A stretch of 64,000 bases of DNA from Hymenobacter terrenus. GTDB taxonomy: Bacteria > Bacteroidota > Bacteroidia > Cytophagales > Hymenobacteraceae. The position numbers were made by a program, and so were the translations under genes. The notes under the pieces are model-generated. The model saw only the letters and a program-made list of their open reading frames with translations. It was not told the DNA's origin and did no database searches. This document shows positions 52,220 through 59,887 of the stretch, in pieces (positions within the stretch are counted from its first letter, which is position 1; each line of letters starts with the position of its first letter). The stretch lies in NCBI RefSeq assembly GCF_000972495.1, contig NZ_LATM01000011.1, positions 98,500-162,499 of the forward strand, written 5' to 3'.

Positions 52220-52768
52220 TTAAAGTCGTGCCTTCCACGTCACTTCTTCCACCCCCAGCTCGTGGGCCATGGCACGGCTAAGCACAAACAGGTAATCTGA
52301 CAAGCGGTTCAGATACACGACTACCAACTCGGCCACAAACGACTCTTCCGCCAGCTGAATAACCATGCGCTCGGCACGACGGCACACGCAACGAGCTACG
52401 TGCGTGGAGCTCACGGCTGGGTGGCCGCCCGGTAGAATAAAAGCCCGCAACTCCGGCAATGTTACGTTCAGCCGGTCCATCTCGTCTTCCAGCAGCGTCA
52501 CATCGGCGTCGTGCAGGTCGGGAAGCTTCATCTTTGACTTTTCCGGGTCGGCGGCCAAGGCTGAGCCGATGGTGAACAGACGGTCCTGAATTTCCTTCAG
52601 CAGCGGCCGGCGGTCAGCATTCACGTCTTGGTCCCGCACCAAGCCAATGTGCGAGTTCAGTTCATCGACCGTGCCATAGCACTCAATGCGTAAGCTACTT
52701 TTCGGCACCCGAGTGCCCCCAATGAGGGAAGTAAGACCTTTATCACCGGTTTTGGTGTAGATTTTCAT
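52220..52768 (-). CDS. Cob(I)alamin adenosyltransferase, PduO type
   Basis: 182 residues. The ATP-binding N-terminus MKIYTKTGDKGLTSLIGG, the motif YGTVDELNSHIGLVRD and the C-terminal RCVCRRAERMVIQL and YLNRLSDYLFVLSRAMA identify the PduO/MMAB family. It adds the adenosyl group to cobalamin, either for biosynthesis or to serve a B12-dependent mutase. No other B12 gene is in the window. It is 205 bp downstream of the ABC ATPase gene. Confidence 0.94.
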   Translation of the reverse strand: MKIYTKTGDKGLTSLIGGTRVPKSSLRIECYGTVDELNSHIGLVRDQDVNADRRPLLKEIQDRLFTIGSALAADPEKSKMKLPDLHDADVTLLEDEMDRLNVTLPELRAFILPGGHPAVSSTHVARCVCRRAERMVIQLAEESFVAELVVVYLNRLSDYLFVLSRAMAHELGVEEVTWKARL

Positions 52769-52939
52769 GAGTGCGAATTAGAACAGAAATTCCCTTCCAA
52801 CCGAAGGACAACACAACCAAGGGGGACGTTTTGCCACCAGCGAAATTGGAGTGGTTATGATATTGAAAGAGGCAGAACGTCGCTGTATTCCTCACCCGTA
52901 TATCGCTCAACGAGTTCTTGAGCTTTCGCCCTGCGGCTT

Positions 52940-52974
52940 GCGCATTTCTTTCATTTTTAGAACGAAAAATGCGC
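52940..52974 (-). terminator. Hairpin after the ABC ATPase gene
   Basis: GCGCATTT and AAATGCGC pair perfectly (8 bp) around a 19-base loop, directly next to the ABC gene stop codon. No long T run follows on the minus strand, so terminator function is only possible. Confidence 0.4.
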
Positions 52975-53694
52975 TTAGTTTCCAATCGTCGCGTGGGTGG
53001 TTATCTCCTTGTTCTCCTCATCCGATTCCACTAATCCATCACGCAGACGCACAATGCGATGGGCGTAGCGAGCAATATCTTCCTCGTGCGTTACCATGAT
53101 GATGGTGTTGCCCTTGGCATACAGTGCCTCAAACAGGTCCATGATTTCATGGCTGGTTTTAGAGTCCAGGGCACCGGTAGGTTCATCGGCCAGCAGCACA
53201 CTGGGGTTGTTGACGAGGGCCCGAGCAATGGCTACGCGCTGGCGCTGGCCCCCGCTCAACTCATTGGGCCGGTGCGAGGCGCGGTCGGCCAGCCCCACCG
53301 AGCGCAGCGATTCGAGGGCCCGCTCGTTGCGCTCGCGCTTGTTCAGGCCCGCATAGATAAGCGGCAGCGCGACATTGTCGAGGGCGCTGGCACGGGGCAG
53401 CAGGTTGAAGCTCTGGAAGACGAAGCCGATTTCCTTATTGCGCACCTCCGCCAATTGGTTGTCGCTCATGCGGCTCACATCCTGGCCGTTGAGGATGTAC
53501 TGGCCTTTGGAGGGCGTATCGAGACAACCTACAATATTCATCAAAGTAGACTTCCCCGAGCCTGACGGCCCCATAAACGCCACATATTCCCCGCGCGGAA
53601 TCTTGATGCTGACCGAGCGGAGCGCGTGGATAACCTCCGCACCCATAACGTAGGATTTGGCGATGTCCGTGGTTTCAATGACGTTCGAATTCAT
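52975..53694 (-). CDS. ABC transporter ATP-binding protein, LolD/MacB type
   Basis: 239 residues. Walker A is FMGPSGSGKSTLMN, the Q-loop is FVFQSFNLLPRASALDNVALPL (typical for LolD/MacB/FtsE-like ATPases), the signature is NELSGGQRQRVAIARAL, Walker B is VLLADEPTGALDS and the H-loop THEEDIA. Such ATPases work with MacB/FtsX-type permeases on lipoproteins, antibiotics or peptides. No permease gene is adjacent; upstream by 12 bp is the 928-residue membrane/TPR protein, which is not an evident FtsX-type permease. Confidence 0.92.
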   Translation of the reverse strand: MNSNVIETTDIAKSYVMGAEVIHALRSVSIKIPRGEYVAFMGPSGSGKSTLMNIVGCLDTPSKGQYILNGQDVSRMSDNQLAEVRNKEIGFVFQSFNLLPRASALDNVALPLIYAGLNKRERNERALESLRSVGLADRASHRPNELSGGQRQRVAIARALVNNPSVLLADEPTGALDSKTSHEIMDLFEALYAKGNTIIMVTHEEDIARYAHRIVRLRDGLVESDEENKEITTHATIGN

Positions 53695-53706
53695 GAAGCG
53701 TGGGCT

Positions 53707-56493
53707 TTATTGCAGAGGAGAAAAAATGGGTACCTCGGAGAATGATGCCGCAGCCGCCGCCCGGGCTGCTTGGTGAGCGGCGTAATCGGCAGCTAAAGTA
53801 GCATAGTCCGCCTTTGGCAATTGCGCCCGCAACTTGGCTAAGGCATCGGTAGAATATCCGGTGAGGCCGGCGTCGGCTGCGGCCAGCACGTAAGCCCTCA
53901 ACAGCGGCAGCGAGTGGGGGTTTTCATCGAGGCCGGCGCGCAGGGCCTGATACGCCGCGGCATAGTCGCGGCCACGCGTGTAGAAGCTAGCCGCCGCGAG
54001 CACAGCCAGCTCATTGAAAGGTGCTTCGCGTACTATTCGCTGATAGCTCTTAGCCGCCGCTGCCGGTTTATTTCCTTGCTCCGCCTGCCGCGCCTGGGCC
54101 AGCCAATTATCTCCGATGCGTGCAGAGTTATTCCCATCCAATGCCAAGTTACCAGCTGCCAACAGCTGCTGAGCTTGCCGCCCCAATTGCTGCTGCCCCG
54201 AATTAGGTGATGCTACCAGTCGCGCAGCCGCCGCCTGGGCCGAATCAGGCCGGCCACTCAATGCCAGCGCATACACGCGGGCTTCGGCCGCTACCGCGCC
54301 GCCGTTTTTAGCTGCCAGGGCCAACTGGTCGGCCGCAGTGGCGTATTGGCCCTGCTGCAACTGCCATAACCCTAGCAACTGCTGGTAATAACCCGCCGTA
54401 GCAGTAGTGCCTGCTGCCAAGGGCCCTAGCAGTTGCCGGGCCGCCTGCTCCTCCCCTCTCGCATGACGTGCCAAAGCCTGCAAAAACAGCAGCTGCTCGT
54501 AATAATTGGCATTGGCCGGATTGTTAGCTAATCCCGACAGTCGCGTTAGCAGGGCTGGCGTAAGCTGGGCTTTGTGTTTCGCCACATGCAGCAGCACCAA
54601 GTGGTACAGCTGCGCAAAGCTGGCATCGTCCAGGTTCAGCAGGTTTTCGGCGGGGCCAATGGGCGTGGGCCCGCTAGTAGTACGAGTCCGGAGCTGCAGC
54701 AGCGTGTAGTTGCTAGCCAAAGCCGACTCATTAGCCTTCAGCGTGAGTTTAGTACTGACTTTATGCGCTTCATCCAATAAGTTTTGACTGAGCAGAAACC
54801 CCAGCTGGTTAGTACGGCTGGCGTAAGCGCCGGGGGACAGCTGTTCGGTTTTGTCTAAGTAAAACGCCACCGAATCGGTGAGGGCGGTTTGGGTGAACAA
54901 CTGGGCTAAATCACCGGCCAGAGCCGCGCTGTGCGGCTGAGCTTTCAGGCCGCGCCGCAGTATGTCCAATCCCTCAAACAAATCGTTGGGTTCGCTATAG
55001 AGGGCCGCTAGGCGTAGCGAAATCTTCTCGTTTGGACCACGCACCAGAGCCCGGCGCAAGGCATTGATTTCATTCTGGCGCTCTTGCCGAAAACGGTACA
55101 GCGCCGCCCGGCCAAACTGTGCGTGCAGATTAGCGCGGTAAAGCACATCACCACTTTCGGCGTAGTAACGCTCAGCTAGCAGGGCCAAGCTGAGGTCATC
55201 AGGCTGTTCTTCGCTCTGCTGACGGGCCAGGTCACCAAGGTTATTATATTGTCCGGCCCGCACTTGGTCGGGTAAAGTAAAGCTTTGCCGGGTCTGAATA
55301 ATGGCAATGCCGCCCAGCGCTAAAATATACACGGTATAAAATGGCAACCGCCGCGGCTCAAACACCACCCGGTATACTCGCAACCGCTGCCGAATAAGCG
55401 GCATAAAGTTCATGAGCACGTACAGCCAGAAGCCTCCTCCCACCAGCAAAAGCGCCAGCCCGGTGAAGTAGCGCGCCGCTACTAGCAAGGGCGTATTAGC
55501 CGTGGCAAAGGCATATGCCAGCGCCCCGGCCGCTCCCATCACCAGCAGCGGATAGAGCACCGCCGCACCGCCAGCGTAGGGCAGCCACTCCGCATAGCTG
55601 GGCGCACGCAGACGCAGGCCCAGCCCACCCGCCAGCACGGCAGGCAACAGCAGCAGTAGCGGGTCGAGGGTCATCCCCGGGAAGAGTTGCAGTGTACCAT
55701 CGTTCCACACGTACAGCAGCAACACCCCCAAATACAACCCGCTAGCGGCCAAAAACGGCCCTAGGCCAAATCGGCTGCTTGGCTGCTCCGCCTGGGTATT
55801 GAACCAAAGGAGGGCGCGAATATTCTCTACCCCCACCCACAGCGCCAGCAACGCCAGCATCACCGCCCCCCCCGACGTAGCGTAAGCAGCTAATTGCAGC
55901 GCGGTTTCGGTAGCTGGCAACTGGCTTTGGGCAAACAACAGCCCGCTTAGCACAGCCACTATTATTCCAATTACTACTACGCGCCACGCCAGCGGCAGCC
56001 GCTCGGCAAAAGCGTGCAGCCCAAAAGCGCCGCCGCCCACCAGGCCCAGCATTAGGTATAGAAAGTATCGCTCCGTAGTACCAAAAATTCCCAGTGACTC
56101 GGTATTCAGGGATAAGAGCAAGAAAATCACTGGCCCCATGCCCATCACAAAGGCCGTGCGGGCCAGCGTACTCACCACCGCCACCCAGCCCACCAGCACC
56201 ACAGTCAGCAGCCCCAGGAAAATGCTCGCTGCTACTGGCTGCGTAAAAGGCCCAGCCACATCATGCGTCAGACTTACGACGAACCCGCTGGCCTGCAGCG
56301 GCACCAGCGCCTGGCCTACAGCCACGTTATCGAGGGTGACGGGAATATTTTGCAGGTGCGGCACTAGGCGTACTGGCAGCGCACCAGCCTCGCCTGCGAA
56401 GTAGTAATACACCGTCAGCACCACGGCGAGCGTCGCCAGCACGGCGAGCCAACGGGGCCGCCAAGCGCGGTTCGAAGGCAGTTGCGTCACCAA
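53707..56493 (-). CDS. Large polytopic membrane protein with C-terminal TPR-like repeats
   Basis: About 928 residues. The first 430 hold around twelve TM helices, with a periplasmic loop after the first (LVPHLQNIPVTLDNVAVGQ). From about 445 to the end the sequence is helical with Ala/Leu-rich TPR-like repeats (for example ALRRALVRGPNEKISLRLAALYSEPNDLFEGLDILRRGLKAQP and QLGRQAQQLLAAGNLALDG). The start is TTG 56493 or GTG 56490, immediately after the gatC stop, so translation is probably coupled. No catalytic motif was seen. It might be a scaffold in the cell envelope. Family not recognised. Confidence 0.75.
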   Translation of the reverse strand: MVTQLPSNRAWRPRWLAVLATLAVVLTVYYYFAGEAGALPVRLVPHLQNIPVTLDNVAVGQALVPLQASGFVVSLTHDVAGPFTQPVAASIFLGLLTVVLVGWVAVVSTLARTAFVMGMGPVIFLLLSLNTESLGIFGTTERYFLYLMLGLVGGGAFGLHAFAERLPLAWRVVVIGIIVAVLSGLLFAQSQLPATETALQLAAYATSGGAVMLALLALWVGVENIRALLWFNTQAEQPSSRFGLGPFLAASGLYLGVLLLYVWNDGTLQLFPGMTLDPLLLLLPAVLAGGLGLRLRAPSYAEWLPYAGGAAVLYPLLVMGAAGALAYAFATANTPLLVAARYFTGLALLLVGGGFWLYVLMNFMPLIRQRLRVYRVVFEPRRLPFYTVYILALGGIAIIQTRQSFTLPDQVRAGQYNNLGDLARQQSEEQPDDLSLALLAERYYAESGDVLYRANLHAQFGRAALYRFRQERQNEINALRRALVRGPNEKISLRLAALYSEPNDLFEGLDILRRGLKAQPHSAALAGDLAQLFTQTALTDSVAFYLDKTEQLSPGAYASRTNQLGFLLSQNLLDEAHKVSTKLTLKANESALASNYTLLQLRTRTTSGPTPIGPAENLLNLDDASFAQLYHLVLLHVAKHKAQLTPALLTRLSGLANNPANANYYEQLLFLQALARHARGEEQAARQLLGPLAAGTTATAGYYQQLLGLWQLQQGQYATAADQLALAAKNGGAVAAEARVYALALSGRPDSAQAAAARLVASPNSGQQQLGRQAQQLLAAGNLALDGNNSARIGDNWLAQARQAEQGNKPAAAAKSYQRIVREAPFNELAVLAAASFYTRGRDYAAAYQALRAGLDENPHSLPLLRAYVLAAADAGLTGYSTDALAKLRAQLPKADYATLAADYAAHQAARAAAAASFSEVPIFSPLQ

Positions 56494-56781
56494 TTACTCC
56501 AGCACTTTGGGCACCCGGAAGTAGTCCGAATCCTTGCGGGGAGCATTGCGCAGGCCATCCTGGTGGCTCACGGTATTACGAGCCTCGTCGTCGCGCAACA
56601 CGTTCACTTCCTGCGAAAGGTGTACCAATGGCTCCACCCCCGTCGTGTCGAGGCCTTCAAGTTGGGCCACAAAGTCAAGGATATTATTCAGGTCGCCGAG
56701 CATCTGCTGCTCGCGAGTGGCGTCGAATTCGAGGCGGGCCAAATGGGCCAGGCCACGCAGGGTACCTAGGTCAGTGCTCAA
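56494..56781 (-). CDS. gatC: Asp-tRNA(Asn)/Glu-tRNA(Gln) amidotransferase subunit C
   Basis: 95 residues. The pattern LRGLAHLARLEFDATREQQMLGDLNNILDFVAQLEGLDTTGVEPLVHL, then LRDDEARNTVSHQDGLRNAPRKDSDYFRVPKVLE is diagnostic of GatC. It stabilises the GatAB amidotransferase that makes Gln-tRNA or Asn-tRNA by transamidation. gatA and gatB are not in the window, as is common in this phylum, where gatC is often separate. Confidence 0.93.
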   Translation of the reverse strand: MSTDLGTLRGLAHLARLEFDATREQQMLGDLNNILDFVAQLEGLDTTGVEPLVHLSQEVNVLRDDEARNTVSHQDGLRNAPRKDSDYFRVPKVLE

Positions 56782-56807
56782 TGGAATGTTGAGGTTTTAA
56801 TGTTGAA

Positions 56808-57638
56808 TTAAGAGTTAACGGATTGGGGCTGCTCCACTCCGCTGAGACCTTCGGAAACCGGGGCCCGCCATGTGCTCGGGGCAGGCTTAATGGCGCCTTC
56901 AGGTAGGAAATCACCGGCCAGCAGCGCCGCCACGCGCTCCTTTAGAGCTGGCACATCGGCCAACGTGAGCCCAGTTGTGGGAATAGGCGGGTGAAATACG
57001 ATTTTGAGGCGATGATAACGCACTCGCAGGCCTTTTTCAACATCGGGCATAAACATGTGGTTCAATGGCATGCCTACCGGTACCAGCGGCACGCCCGCCT
57101 CAATCGCCAGCTGAAACGCACCATCCAGCAACGGCAACAGCTCCTTGCCCGGCGTGGGAGAAATCCGACCTTCCGCGAAGATGGCAATGCTTTTACCCGC
57201 CGCGAGGCCGCGCCGGGCTGCCACCGCGGCCCGCCCTCGGCTCACGGCACTAGTTCGGTCCACGGTGATGTAAACATTGCCGAAAAGCGGCCCCCATACC
57301 GGCACCTTAGCCAATGAGGCTTTGCCCATCATGTTCAAGAACCCAGAAATCGTCTTGAACAGCAGCATAATATCAACATAGGAGCCGTGGTTGGCCACGT
57401 ACACGCACGGCTGCGGAGTTGGCTCAGAGCTTTCGCGCACCACCTCCACCGGCATTCCCCACATGAAAATCGACATTTTCGACCAGAAGCGGTTCAGCAT
57501 ATGTACCACCGGCCCGCCATCGGGCCGACGACTGAAAAACCACTGCCACGGATAGATAAGCACGAACGGCACAATGAACCAGAACACGGCCCAAGTCGTG
57601 TAAAGGCGATGGCCGATATAACGAAGCAGGTGGCGCAT
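56808..57638 (-). CDS. plsC: 1-acyl-sn-glycerol-3-phosphate acyltransferase-like protein
   Basis: 276 residues from ATG 57638 (MRHLLRYIGHRLYTTW). An N-terminal hydrophobic segment (about 13-35) anchors it in the membrane. The acyltransferase motifs are NHGSYVD (HxxxxD, His84), a GNVYITVDR block, and IAIFAEGRIS, a variant of FPEGTRS, then VPLVPVGM. It acylates lysophosphatidic acid in phospholipid synthesis. The -7 box just upstream suggests a leaderless transcript. The C-terminal 40 residues are Pro/Ala/Ser-rich. Confidence 0.9.
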   Translation of the reverse strand: MRHLLRYIGHRLYTTWAVFWFIVPFVLIYPWQWFFSRRPDGGPVVHMLNRFWSKMSIFMWGMPVEVVRESSEPTPQPCVYVANHGSYVDIMLLFKTISGFLNMMGKASLAKVPVWGPLFGNVYITVDRTSAVSRGRAAVAARRGLAAGKSIAIFAEGRISPTPGKELLPLLDGAFQLAIEAGVPLVPVGMPLNHMFMPDVEKGLRVRYHRLKIVFHPPIPTTGLTLADVPALKERVAALLAGDFLPEGAIKPAPSTWRAPVSEGLSGVEQPQSVNS

Positions 57639-57643
57639 GTTGG

Positions 57644-57651
57644 CAAAGTTA
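57644..57651 (-). promoter_or_regulatory. -7 box of plsC, leaderless spacing
   Basis: On the minus strand TAACTTTG matches TAnnTTTG exactly and ends five bases before the ATG. The nearest upstream TTTG is 26 bases away, slightly too far, so the -33 element is uncertain. Confidence 0.5.
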
Positions 57652-57707
57652 GCTGATGAGTGATAAGAGAAGGATGCCAAATTCCCATCCTCACCTAAAG
57701 AAGGGAT

Positions 57708-57727
57708 GTTCAGCTACTAGGCTGAAC
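57708..57727. other. Hairpin in the plsC-NUDIX spacer
   Basis: GTTCAGC, loop TACTAG, GCTGAAC: a perfect 7-bp stem without a T run. The 265-bp spacer otherwise shows no ORF or RNA gene. Confidence 0.4.
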
Positions 57728-57903
57728 GGGGGTGGTTGCACCGCAAGGAGTCCTTGAGCGGAGCCAGAACGATTGAGCTTGACACTGTAGCTTCGCTATC
57801 CCTCAGTTCAATTCCCACAAACGAAGTTCAGCGCCTACAACTCTCTCAGTTGAAACCTCGCGCCAGCATCTCTTACCAGCAATGAGGGAAATTTCACGTC
57901 CCG

Positions 57904-58482
57904 TCATCCTCTTGCAGTCAGCACTTTTTCGGCTTTCAGCAAACCTGCTACGCTAATAGCATCGGTTATCCGGTCATCCATCACCATGCGCACCGCTTCA
58001 GCCAACGGCAATTTCCAGAGGCGCAGGTCCTCCGTTTCTTCAGGTTCTAATTCACTTTGAGTCAACTCTTCGGCCAAAAATACAAAACCTTCCTCATCAG
58101 TAACAGAATTAGAGGTATGCAGGCGGGCGATACGAGTCCAACGAGCAGCTAGTAGCCCGGTTTCCTCTTTCAACTCGCGCTGAGCCGATTCCAATACATC
58201 GACCTCCAGCAGGCCCCCACCCATTGGAATTTCCCAGCTGTATTCGTTCAGCGGGTAACGGTACTGCCCCACCAGCCAGGTATTACCCTCAGCATCAAGA
58301 GGCACAATACCCAATGCCTTATTTTTCATGCTCACTACCCCGTAAATACCCGGCCCCCCACTCGGGTTTAGTACTTGGTCTTCACGCACCGAAATCCAGG
58401 GATTTTGGTATTTCACTTCTGTACCCAGGATTTGCCAGGGATTGCGGGTTTCATCAAAATCGAGTGCAGTAGCGAGCGACAT
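57904..58482 (-). CDS. NUDIX hydrolase, ADP-ribose pyrophosphatase type
   Basis: 192 residues. The Nudix box is GGGLLEVDVLESAQRELKEETGLL (about residues 90-112), matching GX5EX7REUXEEXGU. An upstream segment VVSMKNKALGIVPLDAEGNTWLVGQYRYPLNEYSWEIPMGG, with a Pro-Met-Gly turn, is typical of the ADPRase subfamily. It probably hydrolyses ADP-ribose or a related nucleoside diphosphate sugar. Confidence 0.92.
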   Translation of the reverse strand: MSLATALDFDETRNPWQILGTEVKYQNPWISVREDQVLNPSGGPGIYGVVSMKNKALGIVPLDAEGNTWLVGQYRYPLNEYSWEIPMGGGLLEVDVLESAQRELKEETGLLAARWTRIARLHTSNSVTDEEGFVFLAEELTQSELEPEETEDLRLWKLPLAEAVRMVMDDRITDAISVAGLLKAEKVLTARG

Positions 58483-58627
58483 ATACTAATGAGAAAGGGC
58501 TTTAAAATGGCCGTAAAATTACGTCTGTATTTATGATGGGCTGATATCATTGGACGTTCAAGTTCCGGCATCCGCCGGGCTAACTCGACCATTGAGCGAT
58601 TAAAGCCGGCACTTCGTCAAAAAATAA

Positions 58628-58659
58628 TTGCACTCCTCCCGGCCTGCCCAGTATCTTTG
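58628..58659 (+). promoter_or_regulatory. Promoter of the candidate small RNA
   Basis: TTG (58628-58630), 21 bases, TATCTTTG (58652-58659), an exact -7 consensus. No start codon with an ORF follows closely; the next annotated CDS starts more than 250 bases on, beyond a terminator. Confidence 0.7.
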
Positions 58660-58664
58660 ATCCA

Positions 58665-58803
58665 TAAGTACCCCCGCACGGGCTGGAAATGTGGAAAGGA
58701 AGGACCTCTCGTGCGGCGGCGCTCTGACTGACAAGGTGGGGTAGACACCTTTAAGCCAGACCCGCCACTTTAAGGCCGTCGCACTCGTGCGACGGCCTTT
58801 TTT
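58665..58803 (+). ncRNA. Candidate structured small RNA, about 139 nt, family unknown
   Basis: The unit lies between an exact Bacteroidota promoter and a strong intrinsic terminator, with no ORF inside. Predicted structure: hairpin 1 pairs CCGCACG (58674-58680) with CGTGCGG (58710-58716) around a purine-rich loop containing GGAAAGGAAGGA. A second domain has AAGGTG (58733-58738) pairing with CACCTT (58746-58751). It is enclosed by GGCGG/CCGCC and TCTG/CAGA pairings that compete with hairpin 1. Hairpin 3 is the terminator AAGGCCGTCGCAC/GTGCGACGGCCTT plus six T. It lacks the SRP apical pattern with AGCAGC, the RNase P GAGGAAAGUCC motif and tmRNA ends, and is too short for RNase P or tmRNA. Identity unknown. 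Confidence 0.6.
58772..58803 (+). terminator. Terminator of the candidate small RNA
   Basis: A 13-bp perfect stem (58772-58784 with 58787-58799), minimal loop, followed by six T. One of the strongest intrinsic terminators in the window. Confidence 0.9.
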
Positions 58804-58914
58804 GTGCCCACTGAATTGAAAGCTGTCCCGCATAACGATGAGCTTTCAACCCTGAGTAGTGCCCCGCCGTACCATTCTATTCCAGCTGTCCACATTCCGG
58901 CTGGTACCTCTCCC

Positions 58915-59160
58915 ATGGCTCAGTCCAAGCCTAAAAATCAAAATTCCACCCAAGATGAGCACGACCCGCTCTTTAATCTCAAGCATGCACAGGCCGAAGC
59001 TGACCTTGCACAGAATACGCAAGGGCTCGGCCCCATCACAAACGAATACGTAACTTCTGACGAGGACAGCGAAATTGACGAAGGCCCCCGCGACAGTCAG
59101 GGCCAGCGCCGAGGTGAAAATGACGCAGCCGACATTGGCAGCACCGCCGGTAGACATTAG
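58915..59160 (+). CDS. Small acidic hydrophilic protein
   Basis: 81 residues from ATG 58915 (MAQSKPKNQNSTQDEHD). The frame extends upstream to the small-RNA terminator but has no better start. Composition is Asp, Glu, Gln, Asn and Gly with no hydrophobic core (YVTSDEDSEIDEGPRDSQGQRRGENDAAD), so it is likely disordered. No family recognised; a gene call is plausible but not certain. Confidence 0.5.
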   Translation: MAQSKPKNQNSTQDEHDPLFNLKHAQAEADLAQNTQGLGPITNEYVTSDEDSEIDEGPRDSQGQRRGENDAADIGSTAGRH

Positions 59161-59171
59161 GAATGTTAAGC

Positions 59172-59244
59172 GTTAAATGTTGAGTTTTGGGTGAGAATAC
59201 TGCGTATCCGCGCCTATCTGCTCATTCAAAGCTCAACATTAAAC
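59172..59244. repeat. Imperfect inverted repeat ending at the rnhB start
   Basis: Arms of 24 bases (59172-59195 and 59221-59244) match at 19 of 24 positions; the core AATGTTGAG/CTCAACATT is perfect. The 25-base centre is GC-richer. The right arm ends one base before the presumed rnhB start codon, so folding could affect its translation. Confidence 0.7.
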
Positions 59245-59245
59245 C

Positions 59246-59821
59246 TTGCTACTCTCAAGCTATACCGGCCATGCATTAGAAGCAGGCCTCGACGAGGCTG
59301 GGCGAGGCTGCCTCGCTGGTCCTGTGTTTGCGGCGGCCGTCATTCTACCGCCCGATTTTAATCCTCCCTTTCTCAACGACTCCAAACAGCTCAGCGCCAA
59401 GCGACGCGAGGCTCTGCGCCCCCAAATCTGCGCCGAGGCCACAGCCTGGGCCGTAGGTCTGGCATCTGTCGAAGAAATTGACCGGCTCAACATCGCACAA
59501 GCCAGCTACCTGGCCATGCACCGGGCCGTAGCGGCACTGGCCATAACACCTGCTCATTTACTGGTTGATGGCAACCGCTTTCAGCCATTAGTGGGTTTTG
59601 AGCATACGTGCATCATTGGGGGCGATGGCCTCTACCGCAACATTGCCGCTGCCTCCATCCTTGCCAAAACCTTCCGCGACGAGCACATGCAAGCTTTAAC
59701 CGCCGAATTTCCTGGCTATGGCTGGGAGCAGAATGCCGGCTATCCGACTCAGAGTCACCGCACCGCCATCCGGGCGCACGGCCCCAGTCCTCATCACCGC
59801 CCCGGGTTCCGGTTGCTATAA
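59246..59821 (+). CDS. rnhB: Ribonuclease HII
   Basis: 191 residues from TTG 59246 (LLSSYTGHALEAGLDEAGRGCLAGP). No in-frame ATG lies before the catalytic motif except the codon inside GHALEAG context, so TTG is the best choice. Acidic active-site residues are in GLDEAGRG and LLVDGN, with FLNDSKQLSAKRRE and NIAAASILAKTFRD as further signatures. It removes ribonucleotides and RNA primers from DNA. Confidence 0.93.
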   Translation: MLLSSYTGHALEAGLDEAGRGCLAGPVFAAAVILPPDFNPPFLNDSKQLSAKRREALRPQICAEATAWAVGLASVEEIDRLNIAQASYLAMHRAVAALAITPAHLLVDGNRFQPLVGFEHTCIIGGDGLYRNIAAASILAKTFRDEHMQALTAEFPGYGWEQNAGYPTQSHRTAIRAHGPSPHHRPGFRLL

Positions 59822-59887
59822 GAAACAATAAGTAAGGAGGGCAAATAAATAGGTTCTGATTCATTTGCCCTCCTTACTTATTGTTTC
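59822..59887. terminator. 25-bp perfect inverted repeat between rnhB and the response regulator
   Basis: Arms 59822-59846 and 59863-59887 are exact complements over 25 bases with a 16-base loop. The left arm begins at the rnhB stop and the right arm includes the last codons of the response regulator gene. Both strands carry a TTATTGTTTC end, so it can act as a bidirectional terminator for the convergent genes, but the stem is far longer than needed. Confidence 0.7.

Noticed and set aside
56470..56500. GTTCGAA word as a tRNA T-loop
   Set aside because: No cloverleaf can be drawn around it, and it lies within the first codons of the 928-residue membrane protein.
58660..58803. SRP RNA, RNase P or tmRNA as identity of the small RNA
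   Set aside because: The SRP apical motif with AGCAGC, the RNase P core words and tmRNA end sequences are not present, and the length does not fit RNase P or tmRNA.
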